From contig NZ_LSYT01000001.1 of NCBI RefSeq assembly GCF_001602525.1, positions 868,001 to 932,000 of the forward strand: 64,000 nucleotides of DNA, in the 5' to 3' direction. Source of the stretch: Flavobacterium chilense. GTDB lineage: Bacteria; Bacteroidota; Bacteroidia; Flavobacteriales; Flavobacteriaceae. Below are positions 16,712-25,223 of the stretch, piece by piece. Below the pieces are notes generated by a model that saw nothing but the letters and a program-made list of their open reading frames with translations, was not told where the DNA came from and did no database searches. Position numbers and translations under genes: made by a program. Numbering within the stretch: the first letter of the stretch is position 1; every line of letters starts with the position of its first letter.

Positions 16712-18409
16712 TTATGATTCGCAACTACTGCAAGTTACCAAACTTGTAACCAATTCTTTAGAGACACTTTGGCTTCTTTGGTAATACAAACTTTTAACTC
16801 CCAATTGCCATGCTTCGATCATTAAGCGGTTTACATCCTTAATTGGCAATTCTGCCGGAATATTAAGATTTAAACTTTGTCCCTGATCTACAAACTTCTG
16901 ACGAATTGCTGCTTGTTGTACAATTTCTAACTGACTGATTTCTTTAAAGGTTTTAAAGACATCTTTTTCGTTTTGTGTCAATTGCGTCATGTGCTGAACA
17001 CTTCCGCCATTAAGCATAATCTCTCTCCACACCTCTTCATTGTCAAGACCTTTTTCTTCCAGTAAAATTTTAAGGTATTTGTTTTTACGCATAAAATTAC
17101 CTTTGCTCAATCCTGCTTTATAGTAATTGCTGCTAAAAGGCTCAATTCCTGGCGATGTTTGTCCTAAAATTGCCGATGATGAAGTCGTTGGCGCAATAGC
17201 CATTGTAGTTGTATTACGTCTTCCGTAACCTTTAAGCAATTCCGGTTCACCATAAATTCTGGCCAGATCCTGAGTCGCTTTATCGGCTTTATCACTAATA
17301 TGTTTGAATATTTCTGTGGTTTTCATTTTGGCTTCCATTCCTTCAAACGGGATCATATTTTTTTGCAAATACGAATGCCAGCCCAAAACACCAAGTCCAA
17401 GGGCGCGGTGTCTTTTGGCAAAACGATTCGCTGCTGCCAAATAATAATTTCCCTCGGTTTTTTCGATGAATTCCTGTAAAACGGCATCAAGGAAAAAGAT
17501 CGCTAACTTAACAGCTTCGGTATCTTTCCATTCTTCGTAAAGCTCCAGATTCATTGATGAAAGACAGCAAATAAACGATTCATCAAAGCTTGATGGCAAC
17601 ATGATTTCGCTACAAAGGTTACTGGCATTAATACGCAGGTTTTTATCTTTATAAACTTGTGGCTTATTCTTGTTTACGTTGTCACTAAAAAAGATATAAG
17701 GTAATCCTTTTTGCTGACGACTTTCCAGCACTTTAGCCCAAACCTGTCTTTTATCTGCATCACCATCAATCATTTCCTGCATCCAGTAATCAGGCACACA
17801 AATTCCGGTAAACAAGTTCTGAATTGGATTTCCGATGCTTTTAATCTTCAGGAACTCCTCGATATCCGGATGATCAACATCTAAATAGGCTGCAAAAGCA
17901 CCACGGCGAACGCCACCTTGAGAAATCGTATCCATAGTTGTATCAAAAAGTTTCATGAAACTAACAGCTCCACTACTCTTTCCGTTATCGGTTACGGCAC
18001 TTCCTCTTTCGCGCAATTCCCCAAAATAACCAGATGTTCCGCCACCAATTTTAGTTTGCATGATAACTTCGCCTAATTTATGTGTAATTCCCTCGATTTC
18101 ATCAGGAACATGTACATTAAAACATGAGATTGGCAATCCGCGTTCTGTTCCCATATTCGCCCAAACCGGCGAACTGATACTCATCCAGCCACGTTCGATC
18201 ATTTCTACAAAAGAATCTTTTAACTCCGGTTTATAAAGTCTTCTTGCTGCAGCTGTACAAATTCTGTCAATTGCACCTTCTACAGTTTCGCCTTTTAAAA
18301 GGTAACCACGATTTAAAATTTGTTCACTTTCAGAGTTTTTCCACCACATTTTATTATCTGCTTCACTTAACGGAAGGCTGTTTCCTGAAGTTGTATCTAT
18401 TGTATTCAT
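16712..18409 (-). CDS. nrdA: class I ribonucleoside-diphosphate reductase, alpha subunit (no ATP-cone)
   Basis: Reduces ribonucleoside diphosphates to deoxy forms. The 565 residues are much fewer than the 761 of Escherichia coli NrdA, because the N-terminal ATP-cone (overall activity site) is absent and the barrel starts almost at once. All catalytic positions are there: C96 (PISCFNVH) and C282 or C281 for the redox pair, N264-C266-E268 in NLCSEIMLPSS for radical chemistry, Y542-Y543 (LYYQRSQS) for radical transfer, and a C-terminal C560-x-x-C563 for rereduction. It lies 17 bp after nrdB, so the two form an operon in the order nrdB-nrdA. Loss of the ATP-cone predicts no dATP shut-off through this subunit. 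Confidence 0.95.
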   Translation of the reverse strand: MNTIDTTSGNSLPLSEADNKMWWKNSESEQILNRGYLLKGETVEGAIDRICTAAARRLYKPELKDSFVEMIERGWMSISSPVWANMGTERGLPISCFNVHVPDEIEGITHKLGEVIMQTKIGGGTSGYFGELRERGSAVTDNGKSSGAVSFMKLFDTTMDTISQGGVRRGAFAAYLDVDHPDIEEFLKIKSIGNPIQNLFTGICVPDYWMQEMIDGDADKRQVWAKVLESRQQKGLPYIFFSDNVNKNKPQVYKDKNLRINASNLCSEIMLPSSFDESFICCLSSMNLELYEEWKDTEAVKLAIFFLDAVLQEFIEKTEGNYYLAAANRFAKRHRALGLGVLGWHSYLQKNMIPFEGMEAKMKTTEIFKHISDKADKATQDLARIYGEPELLKGYGRRNTTTMAIAPTTSSSAILGQTSPGIEPFSSNYYKAGLSKGNFMRKNKYLKILLEEKGLDNEEVWREIMLNGGSVQHMTQLTQNEKDVFKTFKEISQLEIVQQAAIRQKFVDQGQSLNLNIPAELPIKDVNRLMIEAWQLGVKSLYYQRSQSVSKELVTSLVTCSSCES

Positions 18410-18426
18410 AATTGTAATTTGCTATT

Positions 18427-19401
18427 TTAGAAGAGGTCGTTTGCGGTTATACTTTTGTCGTGCTTGGTATATTCTACAGGTCTTTTGGCAAAAAAATCAT
18501 CAAGACTGTTGGCAAAAACTTCTTCTTCAAACCATGCCATCGCTTTGTAATCTTCAGATGGAACATTAAATATGGTTGGAATATTAATTTGAGTCAGACT
18601 TTCGTCGATTCTAAATTTCATGAAGTTCACCAAATCTTCTTTTTTGATACTTTCGATTTCACCTTCTTCAAATATCCAGTCTAATATATCAGCTTCTACG
18701 GCTATTGAGTTTTTAACGCTTTCACGAACAAGGTTTAAAGTTTCCTCATCAAAGAAATCCGGAAATTCTTCGCGTATTTTATTAATGATAAAAATACCAC
18801 CATTGGCATGAATTTGCTCGTCTATAGAAGTCCACGCAATAATATTGCTTACGTTTTTCATATATCCTTTAAATCTTGTAAACGATAACAGAATGGCAAA
18901 CTGACTAAATAAAGAAACATTTTCGATCAGAATACTAAACAAGATCAGTGATACGACGTATTTTTTATTGTCCTGAGACTTGGTATCTTTAAGTACATCT
19001 GACAGATAATCGATTCTCTTGCGGATTACCGGAATCTCCATCAGTTTTTCGAATTCATCATTGTATCCTAAAACCTCCAAAAGACGCGAATAGGCTTCTG
19101 AATGTCTGAATTCACATTCGGCAAAAGTAGTTCCCAAACCATTGAATTCCGGCTTTGGAAAATGTTCATATATATTTCCCCAAAAACTTTTTACAGCTAC
19201 CTCAATTTGTGCAATCGCCAGTAAACTGTTTTTTATAGCCGTTTTTTCAGCATCATTCAGATGCGAATGAAAGTCCTGTGTATCAGCCGTAAAGTCAACT
19301 TCGGTGTGAACCCAGTAGGCTTTGTTAATGGCTTCTGTAAACTGCAATACCTCCGGATACTCAAAAGGTTTATAATTGATTCTTTTATCGAATATAGACA
19401 T
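18427..19401 (-). CDS. nrdB: class I ribonucleotide reductase, beta (radical) subunit, probable subclass Id
   Basis: 324-aa ferritin-fold subunit that houses the dimetal cofactor. Metal ligands can be assigned as E67 (AQIEVAVKSFW), E97 and H100 (ECEFRHSEAY), E160 (SILIENVSLF), and E195 and H198 (DEQIHANGG). The candidate radical tyrosine is Y104. It has no N-terminal ATP-cone. The Flavobacterium johnsoniae beta subunit is the known example of subclass Id, which uses a dimanganese cofactor activated by superoxide, and this protein appears close to it. Assignment to Id is by that resemblance, not by proof. No nrdI flavodoxin gene is adjacent, in keeping with Id rather than Ib. First gene of the nrdBA operon. 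Confidence 0.93.
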   Translation of the reverse strand: MSIFDKRINYKPFEYPEVLQFTEAINKAYWVHTEVDFTADTQDFHSHLNDAEKTAIKNSLLAIAQIEVAVKSFWGNIYEHFPKPEFNGLGTTFAECEFRHSEAYSRLLEVLGYNDEFEKLMEIPVIRKRIDYLSDVLKDTKSQDNKKYVVSLILFSILIENVSLFSQFAILLSFTRFKGYMKNVSNIIAWTSIDEQIHANGGIFIINKIREEFPDFFDEETLNLVRESVKNSIAVEADILDWIFEEGEIESIKKEDLVNFMKFRIDESLTQINIPTIFNVPSEDYKAMAWFEEEVFANSLDDFFAKRPVEYTKHDKSITANDLF

Positions 19402-19539
19402 ATATATAGTATTTAAATGGTGACTTACCTGGAATAAAAATGAATTGTTTTATTGGGGATTTAAACATCATTTTTATCATTACAAAATTAACCCACAGTT
19501 CTTCTTTTGGCCTACTTTTGATGTTAAAAATCCGTTCAA

Positions 19540-19709
19540 TTATCAACAGTTTTCAACCTCCTGAAAAGGGGCAAAAAAGCACTTTTTATTAACAGTAACA
19601 TAATATTGGCTAATACCCGACACATCAGCTATTTATAACTTTTCTAAATAGACTTATCAACACAAAAAAACGGTTTAAGGTTTACTATTACAAGCAACAG
19701 TTATCAACA
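19540..19709. promoter_or_regulatory. three TTATCAACA (DnaA-box-like) repeats upstream of nrdB
   Basis: Identical 9-mers TTATCAACA occur at 19540-19548, 19654-19662 and 19701-19709, all in the same orientation, in the 600-bp gap between nrdB (leftward) and a GNAT gene. They differ at one base from the classical DnaA box TTATCCACA. DnaA control of nrdAB is known in Escherichia coli; the link here is inferred. The rest of the gap (19402-20004) is AT-rich and holds a likely -7 element TAATTTTG at 19977-19984 for the GNAT gene. Confidence 0.5.
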
Positions 19710-20004
19710 ACAAAGCTTTAAAAATTAGCTTTTTTATTACAAAAAATGATTTCAGCAAAAGATAATCTGGTCTTAAACATCAACTTTAAAATGGATTTGT
19801 GTTTGATGTAATTTTGGATTTTAGCGTTTCAAAAAATATACATAAACACCTGATTTTAAACAATTTAAATTAAATTAAAAAAATTTTTCATCCCATTTCA
19901 TTTTGTCAAAAATTCAAAAAATACGATCTGTTTTAGCATTAAATGGCTAAAAAAAGCTAATATTTAAAAGTTACCGTAATTTTGTAGCATCTAAAAGAAA
20001 AAAC

Positions 20005-20559
20005 ATGATGATTAGAAAAGCAACTTTTGAAGATTCAGAATCTGTAGCAACACATTTATTGCTGGCCATGGAGGAAATAATCTATAAATTTATTGGTAAA
20101 AAAGACTATGATAAGGCTTATGCTTTTATGCTCCGTTTTGTAGCATCAGAAGACAATCAATACTCTTATAAAAATTGTTTTGTGGCTGTAGATGAAAACG
20201 AAATTATAGGTGCTGTTGCGGTTTATGACGGAGGAAAATTACATGAACTCAGAAAACCAATTGTTGAATATGTGAGAAGTCATTTTAATCCTGGTTTTGA
20301 TCCTGAAGATGAAACTCAAAGTGGTGAATTTTACATTGATTCTCTAGGCGTAAATCCTAAATGTCAGGGAAAAGGAATTGGTTCTAAAATATTACAGTTT
20401 TTAATTGAAGAATTTGTAACCAAAAATAAACAGACTTTGGGTTTATTGGTTGAAGAAGAAAATCCGGGAGCCAAAAAACTGTATCTGAAATTAGGTTTTA
20501 AAATTGTTGGAGAAAAAACTCTGGTAGGTAAAAAACTGGAACATCTTCAGATTTCTTAG
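20005..20559 (+). CDS. GNAT family N-acetyltransferase
   Basis: 184 aa, a single-domain GNAT enzyme that would transfer an acetyl group from acetyl-CoA to an unknown amine. The fold elements are in order: beta1 (MMIRKATFEDSESVATHLLL), beta4 (FVAVDENEIIGAVAVY), then the acetyl-CoA loop YIDSLGVNPKCQGKGIGSKI, which matches the Q/R-x-x-G-x-G/A motif (QGKGIG). EENPGAKKLYLKLGFKIVGE is the C-terminal half of the pocket. Two adjacent ATG codons (20005 and 20008) could both start it. It stands alone and its substrate cannot be guessed from neighbours. Confidence 0.88.
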   Translation: MMIRKATFEDSESVATHLLLAMEEIIYKFIGKKDYDKAYAFMLRFVASEDNQYSYKNCFVAVDENEIIGAVAVYDGGKLHELRKPIVEYVRSHFNPGFDPEDETQSGEFYIDSLGVNPKCQGKGIGSKILQFLIEEFVTKNKQTLGLLVEEENPGAKKLYLKLGFKIVGEKTLVGKKLEHLQIS

Positions 20560-20562
20560 TTT

Positions 20563-20754
20563 TTGTTTCAGGTTTCAGGTTTGAAATGAGAATAGGATAA
20601 CTTTGTAATTTAAGTGCAAAGTTTTACGCAAAGTTCGCAAAGTTTAAATACAAAGCTTTGCGAACTTTGTGCTTTCTAAACTTACAGAAAAATAAAAAAA
20701 CTTTGCGCTCTTTGCGGTTAAATCTACTCAAGCCAAACCTGAAACCTGAAACAA
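20563..20754. repeat. composite intergenic element with 21-bp terminal inverted repeats and internal hairpin
   Basis: Arms 20563-20583 and 20734-20754 are perfect reverse complements (ttgtttcaggtttcaggttt and its complement) and themselves contain a 7-bp tandem GTTTCAG. Inside is a second hairpin, with 14-bp arms 20629-20642 and 20656-20669 (core AAGTTCGCAAAG/CTTTGCGAACTT), plus a ctttgcggttaaa tail. The inner hairpin and tail recur at 56183-56276. The 192-bp size and lack of coding frame suggest a MITE-like or REP-like element. Confidence 0.75.
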
Positions 20755-20852
20755 TTTCATCCCCTTTTCTCTCTTAACAAGATTTTTACTAAACGACTAC
20801 CCGAAATATGTGTTAAGATTTCATAACTAAAAGTGTATCAGTCAAAAAGTTT

Positions 20853-20860
20853 TATATTTG
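20853..20860 (+). promoter_or_regulatory. -7 promoter element TATATTTG before the sensor kinase
   Basis: Exact match to TAnnTTTG, followed by GCACACG. No good TTG lies 17-23 bp upstream, so the -33 part is weak. Transcription would start near 20867, leaving a leader of about 60 nt that includes the hairpin at 20888-20918. Confidence 0.55.
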
Positions 20861-20887
20861 CACACGAAAAAATTAATACCACATTGC

Positions 20888-20918
20888 AATAAGAGCTTAA
20901 ATATTCTCTTATTTTTTT
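20888..20918 (+). terminator. terminator-like hairpin in the kinase leader
   Basis: Stem aataagag (20888-20895) pairs with ctcttatt (20906-20913) and continues into seven T. It lies between the predicted promoter and the TTG start codon at 20930, so it would act as an attenuator or a weak terminator if real. The stem is short and AT-rich. Confidence 0.4.
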
Positions 20919-20929
20919 AATAGTTACTT

Positions 20930-22492
20930 TTGAAATTTACATTGCAAAATACCTTTTCCGGCAGGAACTTCTTTATTTTAGGAATCATTTTCACTGTTCT
21001 TACGCTGCTTTCTATTTATATATTGAGTGGTTTAATGACTCAAATCACCGAAAAATCGAATACTGAAACTGCGCAACGCAGTTTTGTAAAGAAACAGGAA
21101 GTTATTGCTCAGGAATTAACCCGTTTTTTAGATACTCAAAACGAACTAAAACGCGTGGTCGATATTAGCAATGCTGCCAACTTAGCTGATAACTTAAAAG
21201 TATTAAGTACCATTCATGCCAATGATAGTCTGGTTAAGAACAACTGGTTCCAGATCAACGATCAAAAAATAGAATTTACGAGTGCTAAAAACAATCCTGA
21301 TCTCGAAAATTCGATTACTGACTTTGTCGCAAAATATGGAAAACTGCATGAGTTTAATAGTATTGTCGAAGATCAGCAAAACTTTTTCTGGCGCATTTAT
21401 TACAGGTATATTGCTAAAAATGGTACCATAGTTCGATACGGTTACGATATTGACCTGCAATCGCTGCAATTGTATTTCTCTACAATTGATCAAAAAGCTC
21501 CCAATTATGCTTTTGTATTTGATAAAAAAGGAACGATTATTTATCATCCCGAAGTAAAACTACTCAAAAAGAATATTTTTAAGATTACAAATTTTCCGGT
21601 GCAGGATACTACTTTTAAGAAAAAAGATAGTTTTAGCAGAAGGATTGCTTTATCAGAATATCTGAAACTGGATATTGTGCGTTACACCAAACGACTCAAT
21701 GTAAAAGGTACAAACTGGTATATTTCTGTCAACTTTGCTAAAGAAATTACAAACGAGGATGTGAATGCGGTTAAAAAATACGCCTCTTTAATTTATATCA
21801 TTACTACAGCAATCTTAATTGTATTCTTTTATTTGTTTACTCTTTTTACCCGCAAAACATTTAGGGAAAAACAATTGCTTTCGGAAGAAAAAAACAATTT
21901 GCTTTTAGAAAATGAAAAGATCAATAAAGAGAAAGCCTTAATTCAGCTACATCAGTTAAAGGAGCAAATTAATCCGCACTTTTTATTTAATTCCCTGAAT
22001 TCGCTTTATATGTTAATTGAAGGCAATACCAGTGTGGCGCGAAAATTTACTCTGAACCTTTCTAAAATCTATCGCTATCTGATCAATCCTCCTGTTAATA
22101 ATATAGTAACAGTTCAGGAAGAATTACTTTTTATAGAAAAGTATATCTTTTTGCAGCAAACCCGTTTTACCGAAGAGTTTGTTTTTACTATTCATATTGA
22201 AAACGAAAATATACTGGCTAAAAAAGTGCCTTATCTTGCTTTTCAGATCGCGGTTGAAAATGCGATTAAACACAATATCGCTTCTGAAGAAAATCCTTTA
22301 AATATCACTATTGATATTAAAGAAAACGCTGTAATTATTACCAATAATTTAAACGAAAAGCAAAACATCGAGAAAGAATCTAAGTTTGGTCACAAATACT
22401 TAGAAAGTATCTATAATTATTATGGTAAAAATGATTTTAAAGCTTTCAAAAAAGATGGCGATTTTACTTGCATTTTACCTTTAATTGGATAA
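20930..22492 (+). CDS. LytS/YehU-type sensor histidine kinase with extracytoplasmic sensor domain
   Basis: 520 aa. The start is a TTG at 20930, because an in-frame stop lies at 20921 and the next methionine would delete half of the first membrane helix. Topology: helix 1 about residues 12-35, an extracytoplasmic Cache-like sensor of about 240 residues, helix 2 about 283-305, then a coiled linker. The His_kinase domain has H350 in EQINPHFLFNSLNSLYML, and the ATPase N-box is VENAIKHNIAS. The G-box is degenerate (KFGHKYLESIYNYYG), as often in this family. Its natural partner is a LytTR regulator; one is encoded at 29960, beyond the protease-SusCD genes. It probably senses a peptide- or protease-linked signal (inference). 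Confidence 0.88.
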   Translation: MKFTLQNTFSGRNFFILGIIFTVLTLLSIYILSGLMTQITEKSNTETAQRSFVKKQEVIAQELTRFLDTQNELKRVVDISNAANLADNLKVLSTIHANDSLVKNNWFQINDQKIEFTSAKNNPDLENSITDFVAKYGKLHEFNSIVEDQQNFFWRIYYRYIAKNGTIVRYGYDIDLQSLQLYFSTIDQKAPNYAFVFDKKGTIIYHPEVKLLKKNIFKITNFPVQDTTFKKKDSFSRRIALSEYLKLDIVRYTKRLNVKGTNWYISVNFAKEITNEDVNAVKKYASLIYIITTAILIVFFYLFTLFTRKTFREKQLLSEEKNNLLLENEKINKEKALIQLHQLKEQINPHFLFNSLNSLYMLIEGNTSVARKFTLNLSKIYRYLINPPVNNIVTVQEELLFIEKYIFLQQTRFTEEFVFTIHIENENILAKKVPYLAFQIAVENAIKHNIASEENPLNITIDIKENAVIITNNLNEKQNIEKESKFGHKYLESIYNYYGKNDFKAFKKDGDFTCILPLIG

Positions 22493-22500
22493 AAAAAAAC

Positions 22501-22530
22501 ATTCACTCCCGAAAAAAAGCCACTCACTCC
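22501..22530 (+). promoter_or_regulatory. probable LytTR binding site: 9-bp direct repeats with N12 spacing
   Basis: ATTCACTCC (22501-22509) and ACTCACTCC (22522-22530) match at 8 of 9 positions and are separated by exactly 12 bp, so their phase is 21 bp, two helical turns. Known LytTR-domain regulators such as AgrA bind 9-bp direct repeats with 12-13 bp between them. The site lies just ahead of a possible promoter (TTG at 22534, TATTTTTA at 22561-22568, N24) and 68 bp before the protease ATG, an activator position. Confidence 0.65.
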
Positions 22531-22597
22531 TTTTTGTTTTTTTAAACGTTATCCGTGCAATATTTTTAGCCAAAAATTAACCTAAACTTAACTTTCT

Positions 22598-25198
22598 ATG
22601 AGAGAAAAGGCATTGTTGAGGAATCTAAAAAATATCGCATTAGCGTTGTTAGTATTGAATACAGGTACTATGATTGCTCAAAAAAAGAATAAAAAGAGTA
22701 AAGAAGACAAGACAGAACAAGTTAAAGATTCATTAAAAAATTCGAAAGGACAAAAATATGATGATCTTATAAAAAAAGGAACTTTCAAGAAAGGATTGTT
22801 CAATACGATTCAGGTAAAAACAGATTTATATTTAGAGATCAACGATTCGCTTTTTCAAAGAGAATTTTTAATAGTAAACAAAATCTCAAATGTTCCTTTA
22901 CCGGTTAATGATGCAGGATTAAATAAAGGTATGAATTATGAAAATAAGATCATCACTTTTCATAAAGACTTAGTAGCTAAGAAAGTTTGGGTAAAATCAT
23001 CTGTACCTAAAGTTTCATCTCCGGTTGGAGACGCTATCACGGCTTCGGTAAACAGTAACTTCTCTGAATCTATTATAGAAGTTTTTGATATTGAAACCAA
23101 AAACAACGATTCGACATCGGTAGTTATTAAAGCAAATAAGGTTTTTGACGGAAAGCAAAAAAGTTTCAATGATGTTTTAAGCAACATTGGTTTTGGAGGA
23201 TCTGTAAAATCTGACCTTTCGTATATAGAAGGTGTGAAAACTTTCCCTAAAAATATTGTGGTTAAATCCCAGCTTACGACTTCTGTAAGCGAAGGTGGTC
23301 CTGCCCTTTCGGTTACGCTTGGTGTAACTTCTAATATTATATTATTGGATAAAGTACCCATGCAGCCTCGTTTTGCAGAAAAGCGTATTGGATATTTCTC
23401 TGAAAAACACTGGTATTTTAGCGACAGTCAGCATGCGATGCTGGAGAAAGAACTCATCACACGCTGGAGATTAGAACCTAAAAAAGAGGATATCGAAAAA
23501 TACCGCAAAGGCGAATTAGTAGAACCTAAGAAACCTATTGTATACTATATCGATCCATCAACACCAAAACAATGGCGTTCTTATATCATTGCTGGTGTTC
23601 GTGACTGGCAGGCAGCTTTTGAAAGAGCAGGTTTTAAAAATGCTGTAATTGCTAAGGAACCAACTGAAGAAGATACTGATTTTGATATTGATGATGTACG
23701 TTATTCTGTAATTACATATGTAGCTTCTCAAAAATCTAATGCTATGGGACCTGCAGTTGTAGACCCAAGAAGTGGTGAAATTATCGAGTCTGATATTATC
23801 TGGTGGCATAATGTAATGACATCATTACAAAGCTGGATGCGTATTCAGACCGGGGCAATCGACCCAAAAGCAAGAGGAAACAAATTTAGTGATGAACACA
23901 TGGGAGAAGCTATTCGCTTTGTATCGTCTCATGAAGTAGGTCATACATTTGGTTTAAAACATAATATGGGAGCTTCATTTGCTTATCCTGTAGAATCTTT
24001 GAGATCTCCGGCTTTTACGGCAAAAATGGGCGGAACTGCACCATCGATCATGGATTATGCACGTTACAATTATATTGCACAGCCTGAAGATCATGTAGAA
24101 GCAATTACTCCAAAAATTGGTGAATACGATAAATATGCTATCGAATGGGGTTACAGATGGTATGCTGACCAAACAGAAGAACACAATGCTTTGAACGCAT
24201 TGATTTCGAAACACCAAAATGATCCAGTTTATTTCTATGGAGAACAACAAGATGGTGACAGCACTATTGATCCGCGTTCACAATCAGAAGATTTAGGTGA
24301 TGATGCTATGAAAGCTAGCGAATACGGACTTAAAAATCTTAAAAGAGTTGTGGGTAAAATCCTGGAATGGACGTATGACAAAGATGCGTCTTACTATGAA
24401 ACCGGTAAACTTTATATTGGTGCCATCGGACAATGGAATCTTTACAACTATCACGTATTATCTAATGTTGGAGGAATTTACCTGAACACAACAGTTCATG
24501 GAGACAACAAACCAAGTTATGTTGCAGTTCCGGCAGCGATCCAGAAAAGAGCGGTTTCGTACTTATTAAACAATAGTATTAAACTTCCGGAATGGTTGTT
24601 CTTTAACCCGATTTTAGACAAAACAAATCCGTTAAAAGATTCTCCGCTTGGACCTTATGAGTACACGCCATATACATTGGCAAGAGAGTTACAATACGGA
24701 ATTATGTACAATTTATTAAGTGATGATCGTTTATTGAGAATTACAGAAAATGAGTTGTTTCAGCGTAATGAAGCTAAAGAAAATGTATACACGGTAACTC
24801 AATTATTCAAAACACTTCACCAAAGCATTTTTGCTCCTACAATCCAGAATAAATCACTTACGATCATGGAGCGTATGACTCAGAAAAACTATGTGGATGT
24901 ATTGATTGTTTCAACCAATAAACTTTTTGAAAAAACAGATACCAAGAAAATTATTCAGTTAGAAGAGACTTTAAGCATGCCTCATTTATGTGATTATTTA
25001 GATGAAGCTAAAATGGCACGTAACATTAATCAGTCTTCACTAAAAAGGGTTTCTGAAGTTACCTCTGATAAAAAAGGAGAATTAAATCAGATTCTTCAAT
25101 TACTGAAAACGAAAAGAAACATTGGAAATCAGGAAACCAAAAACCATTATTTTGACCTGATTCAACGTATAGAAAGAGCATTAAACAACACACTATAA
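22598..25198 (+). CDS. secreted zinc-dependent metalloprotease (DUF5117/DUF4953 type)
   Basis: 866 aa. The signal peptide is about residues 1-28 (VLNTGTMIAQ) and is followed by a lysine-rich linker. The N-terminal DUF5117-like region runs about 80-330 (GTFKKGLFNTIQVKTDLYLE). The catalytic domain carries the metzincin-type zinc motif H445-E-V-G-H449-T-F-G-L-K-H455, and the C-terminal part is about 500-866. This architecture recurs in Bacteroidota next to SusC/SusD pairs. It is probably periplasmic or surface exposed, cleaving proteins so that SusC/D imports the peptides. It is the first gene of the protease-susC-susD operon (26-bp gap to susC) and lies 68 bp after the LytTR-like repeats. Confidence 0.9.
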   Translation: MREKALLRNLKNIALALLVLNTGTMIAQKKNKKSKEDKTEQVKDSLKNSKGQKYDDLIKKGTFKKGLFNTIQVKTDLYLEINDSLFQREFLIVNKISNVPLPVNDAGLNKGMNYENKIITFHKDLVAKKVWVKSSVPKVSSPVGDAITASVNSNFSESIIEVFDIETKNNDSTSVVIKANKVFDGKQKSFNDVLSNIGFGGSVKSDLSYIEGVKTFPKNIVVKSQLTTSVSEGGPALSVTLGVTSNIILLDKVPMQPRFAEKRIGYFSEKHWYFSDSQHAMLEKELITRWRLEPKKEDIEKYRKGELVEPKKPIVYYIDPSTPKQWRSYIIAGVRDWQAAFERAGFKNAVIAKEPTEEDTDFDIDDVRYSVITYVASQKSNAMGPAVVDPRSGEIIESDIIWWHNVMTSLQSWMRIQTGAIDPKARGNKFSDEHMGEAIRFVSSHEVGHTFGLKHNMGASFAYPVESLRSPAFTAKMGGTAPSIMDYARYNYIAQPEDHVEAITPKIGEYDKYAIEWGYRWYADQTEEHNALNALISKHQNDPVYFYGEQQDGDSTIDPRSQSEDLGDDAMKASEYGLKNLKRVVGKILEWTYDKDASYYETGKLYIGAIGQWNLYNYHVLSNVGGIYLNTTVHGDNKPSYVAVPAAIQKRAVSYLLNNSIKLPEWLFFNPILDKTNPLKDSPLGPYEYTPYTLARELQYGIMYNLLSDDRLLRITENELFQRNEAKENVYTVTQLFKTLHQSIFAPTIQNKSLTIMERMTQKNYVDVLIVSTNKLFEKTDTKKIIQLEETLSMPHLCDYLDEAKMARNINQSSLKRVSEVTSDKKGELNQILQLLKTKRNIGNQETKNHYFDLIQRIERALNNTL

Positions 25199-25223
25199 TT
25201 TAACACAATCCAAAAATAACCTA

